Shown here: positions 25,662-33,098 of the stretch, one piece after another
Numbering within the stretch: position 1 is the first letter of the stretch
How the letters are laid out: every line of letters starts with the position of its first letter
Assembly: GCA_963803065.1 (NCBI GenBank)
Contig: CAWDKW010000004.1
Location: forward strand, 1 to 64,000
Length of the DNA: 64,000 bases
Source of the DNA: DASXMT01 sp963803065
GTDB taxonomy: Bacteria; Actinomycetota; Acidimicrobiia; Acidimicrobiales; RAAP-2
Direction: 5' to 3'
Position numbers and translations under genes: made by a program
The notes under the pieces: generated by a model
The model's input: only the letters and a program-made list of their open reading frames with translations
What the model was told of the DNA's origin: nothing
Databases searched by the model: none

Positions 25662-25801
25662 GAGCACCCGCTGGGAACCGGCCCGACCCCGGTTCGTGGA
25701 CTCCTTGGGGCCGGCTGTAGGTTTTGCACCCGTGCGGGTACGCAGGCAAGGCTCGTCGCTGGGTGCCGGACGACGCCGGCACACCGAGAGAAGGGGGCAA
25801 C

Positions 25802-26587
25802 GTGGCTGATCTGGACGGCAAGACCATCGTGATCTCGGGGGTCGGCCCGGGGCTGGGACGGGAGACGGCCCTGGTGGCGGCCCGGGAGGGCGGCAACATC
25901 GTGCTCGGCGCCCGTACCGAGGCGACGCTCGAGTCGATCGCCAAGGAGGTCGAGGGGGCCGGAGGCAAGGCCGCCTACCTGCGCACCGACATCGCCAACC
26001 CGGCCGAGGCCCAGGCGCTCATCGATCTGGCCTCTAGCACCGGGCGGCTCGACGGGTTGATCAACATCGCCGCCTTCGATGCTGCCTTCGGTGGGCTGCA
26101 GACCGCCGGGGATTTCGGCGAATGGCGTCAGGTCTTCGACGTCAACCTCTTCGCCACGCTCGACCTCACCCGGCGCGCCCTCCCGGCGCTGAAGGAGACC
26201 AGCGGGTCGGTGGTGTTCGTCTCCTCCCAGACCCAGCACCACCCGCCGCCCCTGGCCCTCCAGATGGCCTACGCGTCGTCGAAGGCGGCCCTCACTGGGG
26301 CGATGCGTCACCTCGCTCAGGAGATCGGCCCCGACGGGATCCGCGTGAACGAGGTGGCACCCGGTTGGATGTGGGGGCCGCCGGTCGAGGGATACGTGAA
26401 GATGATGGCTGACCAGCGCGGGGTCGAAGCGAGTGTCGTTCTGACCGAGATGACCGCGCCCTTCCCCCTGCGGAGGATGGCCACCGACGGCGAGGTGGCC
26501 GAGGCCCTGGTGTTCTTCGCCTCACCCCGGTCGAGCGGCATCACCGGGCAGACGCTCCTCATCAACGCCGGGGAGATCGTGAAATAG
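25802..26587 (+). CDS. Short-chain dehydrogenase/reductase
   Basis: A 261-residue SDR with a variant cofactor motif SGVGPGLGRETALVA (~11-25), AREGGNIVLGARTEATLES (Arg after strand 2, so NADP is possible), INIAAFDA in place of the usual NNAG, catalytic Ser in VFVSSQTQ, Tyr/Lys in MAYASSKAALTGAM, and C-terminal SGITGQTLLINAG. The GTG start follows AGAAGGGGG. It stands apart from the SDR/ALDH pair (225 bases), so a separate promoter is likely. Substrate unknown. Confidence 0.85.
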   Translation: MADLDGKTIVISGVGPGLGRETALVAAREGGNIVLGARTEATLESIAKEVEGAGGKAAYLRTDIANPAEAQALIDLASSTGRLDGLINIAAFDAAFGGLQTAGDFGEWRQVFDVNLFATLDLTRRALPALKETSGSVVFVSSQTQHHPPPLALQMAYASSKAALTGAMRHLAQEIGPDGIRVNEVAPGWMWGPPVEGYVKMMADQRGVEASVVLTEMTAPFPLRRMATDGEVAEALVFFASPRSSGITGQTLLINAGEIVK

Positions 26588-26747
26588 CGCTGGGATGGGT
26601 CACGGCGCCTCGCCCCGAGCTAGCCAGAGGGCGCCAACGTCGGCAAGGGCCGCCACCCGTGGATGACCACCGGGCAAGTCTCCGGGGCTGGGTCGCCTGT
26701 CGGGGTGGGATGATTTGTCCCGATTCGCGAACCGGAGGGCAGACGTC

Positions 26748-27644
26748 ATGCGGGTGCATCTTGTCGACGGGACCTATGAGCTGTTCCGGCAGTTCTTCGG
26801 TCAGCCTGAACGGGCGGCCGACGACGGCACCGAGATCGGGGCCGTCTACGGGGTGCTCACGTCGGTGCTGGCCATGCTCTCGGGCGGCTCGACTCATATC
26901 GGCGTGGCGACCGACCACGTCATCGAGTCCTTCCGCAACGAGATGTGGCCCGGTTACAAGGACGGCACCCAGGTGCCCGATCTCCTGAAGGCACAGTTCG
27001 AACCGCTCGAGGCTGCCCTCTCAGCACTCGGCGTCTTCGTGTGGCCCATGGTCGAGCTCGAGGCCGACGACGCATTGGCGTCCGCGGCCGCCGTCGCCGC
27101 CGATGCCGGCGTCGAGCAGGTGGTCATATGCACACCGGACAAGGACCTGGCCCAGTGCGTCGTCGGCACGAGCGTCGTCCAGCTCGATCGGCGCAAGGAC
27201 GTGGTCACCGATGAGGACGGGGTGTGGGCCAAATTCGGGGTGGGTCCACGTTCCATCCCCGACTGGCTGGCCCTGGTGGGCGACTCGGCCGACGGCTTCC
27301 CGGGCCTCGCCGGCTGGGGCAAGCGGTCGGCCGCCCTCGTGCTCGCCCACTACGAACACCTGGCCGCCATACCGGACGACGCCACCGACTGGGACCCGGC
27401 TGTCCGAAAGGCCGTGCGGGGCGCTCCGAAGCTGGCCGCCATCCTCTCGGCCGAGCGCGAGCACGCCGAACTGTTCCTCTCCCTCGCCACCCTCCGGATC
27501 GAACGGGACCTGCTGCCCAACGTGGACGCACTGCGCTGGGGTGGGCCCACGCCCGCCTTCGAGGAGACCTGCCGGCACCTGCGCGCCCCCGCCCTGGCCG
27601 AGCGGGCCGCCGCCATCGCCCCCCCTTCTATCGGGTCCGGGTGA
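26748..27644 (+). CDS. 5'-3' exonuclease / flap endonuclease family protein
   Basis: A 298-residue stand-alone nuclease like the N-terminal domain of DNA polymerase I. MRVHLVDGTYELFRQFF carries the first metal-binding Asp. VELEADDALASAAAVA (~105) and VICTPDKDLAQCV (~128) carry the acidic clusters. The H3TH region is DWLALVGDSADGFPGLAGWGKRSAALVL (~178-205), with Asp residues and the GxxGxG turn. It should remove 5' flaps or RNA during repair. Ribosome-binding site GGAGGG (26734-26739) supports the ATG at 26748. Its stop codon abuts that of the convergent questin-oxidase-like gene. Confidence 0.85.
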   Translation: MRVHLVDGTYELFRQFFGQPERAADDGTEIGAVYGVLTSVLAMLSGGSTHIGVATDHVIESFRNEMWPGYKDGTQVPDLLKAQFEPLEAALSALGVFVWPMVELEADDALASAAAVAADAGVEQVVICTPDKDLAQCVVGTSVVQLDRRKDVVTDEDGVWAKFGVGPRSIPDWLALVGDSADGFPGLAGWGKRSAALVLAHYEHLAAIPDDATDWDPAVRKAVRGAPKLAAILSAEREHAELFLSLATLRIERDLLPNVDALRWGGPTPAFEETCRHLRAPALAERAAAIAPPSIGSG

Positions 27645-28529
27645 CTATCGGGTCCCGGTGACCGTCTCGGCGGCCGCGGCGAAGGCCGGCTCATCGATGG
27701 CTCGGCTGCCCCGCATGCACGCCTCGACCAGCTTGACCTGATGGGGGTCGCCGCTCCGCTCGGCCGTGCCGATCAGGTCGGCCGGGTCGGAGCCCGGCAG
27801 CGCCGGAGCCTCGGTCGGCTGGATGCCGGAATAGAGGGCGCCGTGCTCGGCTCGAACCTGGGCCAGCCCGGCGAGCCCGTCCGGCTCGGGAATGTGGTCG
27901 ACCAAGAGCTCGACGGCCATGGCCCCGGTCACCCCGTGCAGGTTCAAGATGTTGGGCCGGGTCAGGTACCGTCGGGCGCCGTCGGCTGCCGCTGTGACCA
28001 CGGCCACGCGCACTCCACCGTCCTCGGCGAGGTCCTCGACGTCGCCTGCCCACGCCGGCTCGCCGGGCTCGAAGCGGGCGGCCCAGTACCCGAGGGCTCT
28101 GGCCAGCTCGGCCTGACGGGGCAGGGTGTCGACCGCGTCGATGGCCCGCACCGCGTGTGCCGTCCTGATGGCCGCGTGGAACAGGGCGACCGACAGCGCC
28201 GGCATCAGGCGCGGTACCCACACCTCGACGACGGTCGGCCACCCGAACTCGGCGATCGACCCATCGAAGTAGCCGATCCATTCCGGCAGGCGCCGGTAGT
28301 TGCCCAGTTCGGCTTCCCATTCGAACTCGATCGGCGCCACCGGGTCGACGGCCGTACCGCCGGTGTGGGCGAACCGCCAGGCCCAACCCTCGATCGCCTC
28401 GTCGCAGCCCACGGCGGCCAACACCTCGCAGGCCATGGGGCCGTGGTTGATGAACCCGTTGGGCAACTCGAACCCGGCTGCGCTCAGGCGCTCGAAGGCC
28501 TCGTCCAGTGTGGTTGACGTCGTGATCAT
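27645..28529 (-). CDS. Questin oxidase-like protein
   Basis: The 294-residue protein resembles the questin-oxidase-like family, NADPH-dependent ring-cleaving enzymes named for fungal questin oxidase, which opens an anthraquinone. Supporting features are the early FINHGPMACEVLAAVG (~25-40), FAHTGGTAVDPVAP, a central FHAAIRTAHAVRAI and LNLHGVTGAMAVELLVDHIP (~210), where the His residues are conserved in the family. No flavin motif is visible, as expected. The substrate here is probably another quinone-like or aromatic compound. Its promoter has the layout of a SoxR-controlled promoter (28603-28633), which fits control by redox-active quinones. The 67-base leader ends at an ATG. Confidence 0.7.
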   Translation of the reverse strand: MITTSTTLDEAFERLSAAGFELPNGFINHGPMACEVLAAVGCDEAIEGWAWRFAHTGGTAVDPVAPIEFEWEAELGNYRRLPEWIGYFDGSIAEFGWPTVVEVWVPRLMPALSVALFHAAIRTAHAVRAIDAVDTLPRQAELARALGYWAARFEPGEPAWAGDVEDLAEDGGVRVAVVTAAADGARRYLTRPNILNLHGVTGAMAVELLVDHIPEPDGLAGLAQVRAEHGALYSGIQPTEAPALPGSDPADLIGTAERSGDPHQVKLVEACMRGSRAIDEPAFAAAAETVTGTR

Positions 28530-28602
28530 GTCTTCCTCTCGTTCGCACCGCCGCCTATTCGGCCCGTGCAGACCGTCGGACCATTCGGCCCGTTCGCGAT
28601 GA

Positions 28603-28633
28603 ACTGTATTTCTTCAAGTGGACTTGAAGTCAA
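28603..28633 (-). promoter_or_regulatory. SoxR/MerR-type promoter with 19-bp spacer
   Basis: Reading the minus strand, -35 TTGACT (28633-28628) and -10 TACAGT (28608-28603) are 19 bases apart. The stretched spacer contains the palindrome CTTCAAGT-CC-ACTTGAAG (28612-28629). The E. coli soxS promoter has the same layout, and its spacer TCAAGTTAACTTGAGGAAT matches TCAAGTCCACTTGAAGAAA here at 15 of 19 positions. This strongly suggests control by a SoxR-like MerR-family regulator, which must be encoded outside the window. Confidence 0.7.
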
Positions 28634-28689
28634 GGCCCCCCTCGTAGGCTGGCGAACGGCCTCGTTTCGGGGGCCGCCCCGCGTGATTC

Positions 28690-28800
28690 GAATTTACGGA
28701 CTTCATTTACTTGTACACGATGTCCGTCGCTGGAAGAAGTGGCTCGGCTACTTCCCCACATTTGGAATTTACGGGAATCATGTACTTGTACACAATGTCG
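28690..28800. repeat. Two ~36-bp direct repeats, 75-bp period
   Basis: The blocks beginning GAATTTACGG at 28690 and 28765 continue through TTGTACAC(G/A)ATGTC and agree at most positions. The second copy supplies the left arm of the 18-bp inverted repeat. Confidence 0.65.
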
Positions 28801-28830
28801 GCCACTGAGCAGATTGTGTACAAGTACATG
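28779..28830. repeat. Perfect 18-bp inverted repeat (hairpin)
   Basis: CATGTACTTGTACACAAT (28779-28796) and its exact reverse complement (28813-28830) enclose a 16-base loop. The left arm is also present in degenerate form as CATTTACTTGTACACGAT at 28704-28721, inside a ~36-base direct repeat whose two copies (28690 and 28765) are 75 bases apart. It could be a set of operators, a structured RNA element or a decayed mobile-element end. Confidence 0.8.
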
Positions 28831-28937
28831 ACCTTCGAAAAATTGAATGCCCGATGGCCGTGTGGGGGCCCCGGACCCGGGTCCGGGCCCCGGCCCCGGC
28901 CCCGGCCCACCGGAATCTCCCGGTCAGTGCCCGGCGC

Positions 28938-29360
28938 TCAGTCGAGGCCCCAGCTGGTCCAGGAGGATGACGGCCCGTCGGGGACGATCACCAACAGGAC
29001 CCGGTCCTCGGCCTCGAGGCCCTTCCGCAGCTCGGCGTCGTCTGGGACGGGGCGCCCGTACTTCTCTCGGATGGTCCGGAAATAGGGCAGACCCCGGTCG
29101 AGGTCCTCCCAGAGCTCGACTGTTCCGTGCACCATCACGGCTCGAAAACCAGTCGAGTCGTCGACCAGGAGCTCCACCCTCGGGTCGCGCCGGAAGATGG
29201 CGTACTTGACCCTGTCCTTCATGGTGGAGACGTAGAAGCGCTCCCCGTCGAAGTGGAACCAGTTGGGCGTCAGCTGGGGACGACCATCCGTGCGGATGCC
29301 GGCCACGATGAGGTTGCGCCTCTCCTGGAGGAACGCGTCGAGCTTCTCGGGCGATGCCAT
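28938..29360 (-). CDS. PPOX-class F420-dependent (pyridoxamine-oxidase-fold) enzyme
   Basis: A 140-residue split-barrel protein. The opening LDAFLQERRNLIVAGIRTDGRPQLTPNWFHFDGERFYVST is the classic PPOX beta-barrel start (a variable small residue followed by 'xxG-P-x-x-P-x-W'). RVELLVDDSTGFRAVMVHGTVEL and IREKYGRPVP follow. Actinobacterial members of this size with this pattern generally bind F420 rather than FMN and act as reductases of quinones or dyes; that is family knowledge, not shown directly. It starts 11 bases after the amidohydrolase stop and is the last gene of the minus-strand run before the non-coding island. Confidence 0.8.
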   Translation of the reverse strand: MASPEKLDAFLQERRNLIVAGIRTDGRPQLTPNWFHFDGERFYVSTMKDRVKYAIFRRDPRVELLVDDSTGFRAVMVHGTVELWEDLDRGLPYFRTIREKYGRPVPDDAELRKGLEAEDRVLLVIVPDGPSSSWTSWGLD

Positions 29361-29371
29361 CGGGCGCCCCG

Positions 29372-30569
29372 CTAGGAGGCGATCAGCTCGAGGGCATTCT
29401 CCCGCATGATGCGCCGGATGCTGCCCTCGTCCAGGCTGGAAATGCACTCCACGTACTCCTCGGGCACGTGGTTGCCCTCCGGGTGGGGCCAGTCCGACCC
29501 CATGAGCACGTGGTCGACGCCGATCAGGTCGGCCAGCCCCACGACGTCCTCCTCGGGGAAGGGCGAGATGTAGACCTTCTCCTTGAACACCTCGGAGGGG
29601 CGCACGTCGAGCTTCTGGCCGAAGGCCTCGATGTGGCGCTCGAGCATGCCGCCGGCGTGGTCGAGCGAGTGCAGGAAATATGGCACCCAGGTACAGCCCA
29701 TCTCGATGCTGGCCACCTTGATGTCGGGGAACCGGCCGAAGAAGTTGCCGAGAATGAGCGACATGAGCGTGTCCATGATCGGGCGCTCGCCGGGCGTCAG
29801 GGCCTGCTGCAACGTGGCCAGGTATCCCTTGTCCGCCACCGGCGGCCGACAGTACATCGCCTCGAAGGCGTCGTCGTACGGGGACTGGCCGCCGATGGCG
29901 TGGTAGGTCTGCAGGATCCCGGCCTCGTTCACCCGGGCGTAGAACGGGTCGAAGTAGGGGTCGGCGGGCGTCCGGCCGTAGAGGGGACCGGGTCGCAGGC
30001 ACACGGCCCGGGCGCCCCGGTCCAGGACCCACTCGAGCTCGGTCACGGCCCGCTCGACGTCCAGCATGGGGATGACCGGGATGGCAAAGATCCGGTTCTC
30101 GAAGTTGAAGCCCCAGTCGGTGTCGAGCCAGGTGTTGAAGGCCCGGAAGACCCGGTACATCATGTCGACGTCGTCGTACATGAGGTGCTCCACACACTGG
30201 CCGAGGGTGGGGAACATGAGGATGCTCTCCACGTTCTGCTGGTTCATCGTCATCAGGCGCGGCTCGCGCTCCCGGTAGACCGGTGTCAGGGCCTCGAGCT
30301 CACCGTACTTCTGGGCCATGCCGCTGCGCCGCCGGGCGATGGCCAGACTCGAGCAGCTTGAGGTGGTCGTGGAATGCCCCGGGCCGCGAGATCGGGTTGA
30401 AGGTCGGGTTGGGCACCCCGGTGGACTTGCGGTCCCCGAAAAAGAGGTGCTTGCGCTTCCCGTCGCTCATCCACCGCACGTGCTTGCGGACCTTCTCGTC
30501 GGCGAAGCGGAGGAACGCGTCATCCGCCTCGTAGTAGTGGTTGTCCGCGTCGAAGATCTTGTAGTCCAT
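29372..30569 (-). pseudogene. Amidohydrolase_2 gene interrupted by a frameshift
   Basis: The N-terminal part (from 30569) reads MDYKIFDADNHYYEADDAF and on to FHDHLKLLES. In that frame it ends at a stop near 30300 without the rest of the barrel. The remainder continues in another frame from about 30320 (MAQKYGELEALTPVYRERE...) to the family's end with FLHSLDHAGGM and VLMGSDWPHPEG. Together they form a complete ~395-residue amidohydrolase with the DxDxH-type N-terminal motif on one side of the break and the C-terminal Asp (GSDWPH) on the other. Removing one base near 30340-30345 would join the frames. It is either a real inactivation or a sequence error in the GC-rich junction. The intact product would be a metal-dependent hydrolase or decarboxylase. 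Confidence 0.75.
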
Positions 30570-30699
30570 GGCCGTGCCCCCGTTCGGCCTCAGGCGAGGC
30601 CACCGTTACCTCCATCTTGCGCGTTGATCCGCCCCTCGTCAACCGACCGTTTGGCAGTCGCTGGCCGGGTTTCCCGAGGAGAGGCCGCTTCGGTCTCGT

Positions 30700-31269
30700 T
30701 CAGGTCAGCTTCGTCGAGGGGACCGAGGACAGCCGCCCGTCCCGGCGGAGCTCCTTCACGGCCGGGACCGGGTTGGGGTCGGCGAACAGGCCCTCATCGG
30801 CGTAGTCGGTGGGTCGGCCGGTGGCGTCGACGACCCACCACGAGGCCTCGAGGGCGATGCCGTTGGGGTCGGTGAAGTAGACCGAGCGGATGAACCCGTG
30901 GTCGACGACATGGGTCACCTCGCACCCTGCCGTCTTCAACCGGTCCCGGAGGGCAATCAGAGCCTCCTCGTCGGGGACGTTGAAGGAGAGGTGGTCGAAC
31001 TGGACGGCGCGAGGGTCGGGCATGCCGGCCGGCTTGGCGAAGGGCTCCAGCTCGACCCCCTGGTACTCGAAGAAGGCCACCGTGTTGCCGGGCCCGAATT
31101 CGAAGAAGTAGTGCCGGAACGACTCGTTGCCCAAGTCGGCCACGAGACGGGCCCCCAGCACACCGTGGTAGAAGCGGACGGTGGCGTCCATGTCCGTCGT
31201 GACCAGGGCCAGATGGTTGATGCCCCGCCAGTGCGGCGCCTCCGGTCCCTCGAAGGGAAGTGCATCCAT
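30700..31269 (-). CDS. VOC (glyoxalase/dioxygenase) superfamily protein
   Basis: The 189 residues contain one vicinal-oxygen-chelate domain: RGINHLALVTTDMDATVRFYHGVLGARLVADLG (paired strand-helix with the first metal His), RHYFFEFGPGNTVAFFEYQG, then VQFDHLSFNVPDEEALIALRDRL with a second His and HGFIRSVYFTDPNGIALEASWW, which carries the metal Glu. Such proteins act as dioxygenases, isomerases or resistance proteins. The ATG at 31269 matches the family's usual start; the frame is open further upstream but loses similarity. It is part of the minus-strand run between the FAD oxidase and the amidohydrolase, so a role in aromatic or quinone breakdown is plausible. Confidence 0.8.
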   Translation of the reverse strand: MDALPFEGPEAPHWRGINHLALVTTDMDATVRFYHGVLGARLVADLGNESFRHYFFEFGPGNTVAFFEYQGVELEPFAKPAGMPDPRAVQFDHLSFNVPDEEALIALRDRLKTAGCEVTHVVDHGFIRSVYFTDPNGIALEASWWVVDATGRPTDYADEGLFADPNPVPAVKELRRDGRLSSVPSTKLT

Positions 31270-31346
31270 GTCCACACGGTACGCCTTGCGGACACCCTCG
31301 ACAACGGCAGCTGTGCGCTCCCGCCCGGTGGCCGACCGCCTCCCCT

Positions 31347-32735
31347 TCAGCCGACTCGGTGGGTGACGCCGAACCGCATCAGATTCTGGGGGTCGAGCCG
31401 GGTCTGCAGCGAGGCGAGCAGGTCGTGGTGGGCCGGGTCGGTCGAGGCCAAGGTGGAGGCGCGGCGCGCCTCGCCGGACAAGAAGTTGAGCAACGTGCCG
31501 CTGTCCCGGTACTGGCCGAGCGCGTCCATCAGCCGCCCCTGCTCGGGGGTCAATGTGTGACCACCGTCGGACGCCACCGCGGAGAACTGGAACAGGAATT
31601 GCCGGTCGCGGTTGCCCATGACCGAGTCCCCGTTGGCATTGCTGCTCATCGCCCCGCCGAGGTGGCGGACCTCGCTGAACACGACCGGCGGCGGCCCGTC
31701 GGTGGGGAAGGTGTGGGCGGCGATCGCCGACGCCAGCTCGCCGTCGAGGCCGTGCAACAGCGTGCTCGAGCCGGTGACGGGCATGGGGTCGACCGGATCG
31801 TTCCCGATGGTCGCCGACTCCGCGAAGGACATCTCGTTCCACACGTCCATGGCCGGCGCCATGGTGCTCCTGAAGCCGTCGACGAACCGACGACCCTCGG
31901 CGACATCGCCGGCCCAGCAGCCGCGCACGATGGTGAACGACTGGCCGCGCAGCGGTTCCGGTATCTGGGGCAACGGCGGGAAGTTCATGAAGACGATGGA
32001 AGAGGTGAGGTCATCGGGGGCCTGGCCGACCCACCGTGCGTAGTGCTCCGCCACCTCGGCCGCATCCGAGGCCGGGTACACGAGGCTGCCTCCGTAGATG
32101 GTGGTGACGGGGAACAGATCGATGACCATCGACGTGACCACCCCGAGCGCGCCACCCCCACCGCCCCGCAGAGCACGGAACAGATCGTCGTTCTCGGTCG
32201 CCGAGGCGTGCACCAGGCATCCGTTGGGTGTGACCACCTCGAAGGAGCGGACGGCATCGCATGCCGGCCCGTACTTGCGGGACAGCCAGCCGATGCCACC
32301 TCCGAGGGTGAGACCGATGGCACCGACCGTCGGCGACGAGCCGAGCAGGGGGGCCAGGCCATGCTCGTGGGCGGCGGCGAGGAGCGGGCCGGCCGTGCAC
32401 CCGGCCGCGACGGTGGCGGTCCGAGCGACCGGGTCGATGGTGACCTCGTCCATACCGCTGGTGAGGATCAGCATCCCATCGACTGGGAGGACGAACCCGT
32501 GGCCGGTCGCCTGGACGCCGATGCCCAGTCCGGCATCGGCGGCGTAGCGCACGGCCGCTCGGACATCGGATGGGTTCATGGCCACGACGGCAACGGCCGG
32601 CGTCTGGACGACTGCACGGTTCCAGCAGGCGATGGCGACGCCGTAGTCGGGATCGTCGGCAGTGAGGACGGACCCACTGACCTGCTGTCGGAAGTCGTCG
32701 AGCGACGGGGCGGGCTGGGCTGCGACGGTGGGCAT
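31347..32735 (-). CDS. FAD-linked oxidase (berberine-bridge-enzyme family)
   Basis: A 462-residue PCMH-type flavoprotein. The FAD domain shows VVAMNPSDVRAAVRYAADAGLGIGVQATGHGF, whose His in GHG is the usual site for covalent flavin attachment. GLAPLLGSSPTVGAIGLTLGGGIGWLSRKYGPACD follows. The Cys used for a second covalent bond in bicovalent members sits in a different context here, so single attachment is likely. A C-terminal BBE-like tail ends NFLSGEARRASTLAS...YRDS and LDPQNLMRFG. It probably oxidises an alcohol or phenolic substrate with O2. No export signal is visible. Confidence 0.85.
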   Translation of the reverse strand: MPTVAAQPAPSLDDFRQQVSGSVLTADDPDYGVAIACWNRAVVQTPAVAVVAMNPSDVRAAVRYAADAGLGIGVQATGHGFVLPVDGMLILTSGMDEVTIDPVARTATVAAGCTAGPLLAAAHEHGLAPLLGSSPTVGAIGLTLGGGIGWLSRKYGPACDAVRSFEVVTPNGCLVHASATENDDLFRALRGGGGGALGVVTSMVIDLFPVTTIYGGSLVYPASDAAEVAEHYARWVGQAPDDLTSSIVFMNFPPLPQIPEPLRGQSFTIVRGCWAGDVAEGRRFVDGFRSTMAPAMDVWNEMSFAESATIGNDPVDPMPVTGSSTLLHGLDGELASAIAAHTFPTDGPPPVVFSEVRHLGGAMSSNANGDSVMGNRDRQFLFQFSAVASDGGHTLTPEQGRLMDALGQYRDSGTLLNFLSGEARRASTLASTDPAHHDLLASLQTRLDPQNLMRFGVTHRVG

Positions 32736-32824
32736 GTCGGGGCGCTCTCCTCCGGGGGGCCAGTGGCGACGGTGCTCGACGTTAGCCCTCCCGCCCCACT
32801 CCCTGGGCCAGCAACCCCCGCCTG

Positions 32825-33031
32825 CTAATCAGCCCACGGGGCGAAGCCGGGCATCGCGTTGAAGACAAGGGCCGAACTGGCATAGCGGGCCTCGGGGACA
32901 GCGTAGAGGGTCTCGATCCCGGCCCGGTATTCGGCATATCCAGCCACCAGACCGGCGATCTCCTCCTCGCTCGGTGACAGCCTGGCGGCGGCGAGCAGGG
33001 CGCGGACGGTGGTCTCGGTCGGGTCTGTCAC
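32825..33031 (-). CDS. Small GatC/AtzG-like amidase partner (tentative)
   Basis: A 68-residue helical protein, 67 bases after the amidase gene on the same strand. The pattern TVRALLAAARLSPSEEEIAGLVAGYAEYRAGIETLYAVPEARY...P resembles small GatC- or AtzG-type proteins that wrap around amidase-signature enzymes and stabilise them. The assignment rests on length, helix pattern and neighbourhood, not on a clear motif. The GTG at 33031 is the only reasonable start. Confidence 0.5.
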   Translation of the reverse strand: MTDPTETTVRALLAAARLSPSEEEIAGLVAGYAEYRAGIETLYAVPEARYASSALVFNAMPGFAPWAD

Positions 33032-33098
33032 GGAATGCTCCGATCTGGATGTGGGCCAACGGACATACTGAAAGAGCGCGGGGTTCCCGCAGGGTTGC

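Larger units (their letters stand above)
28530..28937. other. 408-base non-coding region with AT-rich island
   Basis: No credible gene is visible. In order from the right it holds a very GC-rich block with palindrome CCCGGACCCGGGTCCGGG near 28867-28884, a possible terminator of the PPOX gene. Then come the AT-rich repeats at 28690-28830 and finally the SoxR-type promoter. The AT-rich island contrasts sharply with the surrounding GC-rich genes. Confidence 0.6.
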
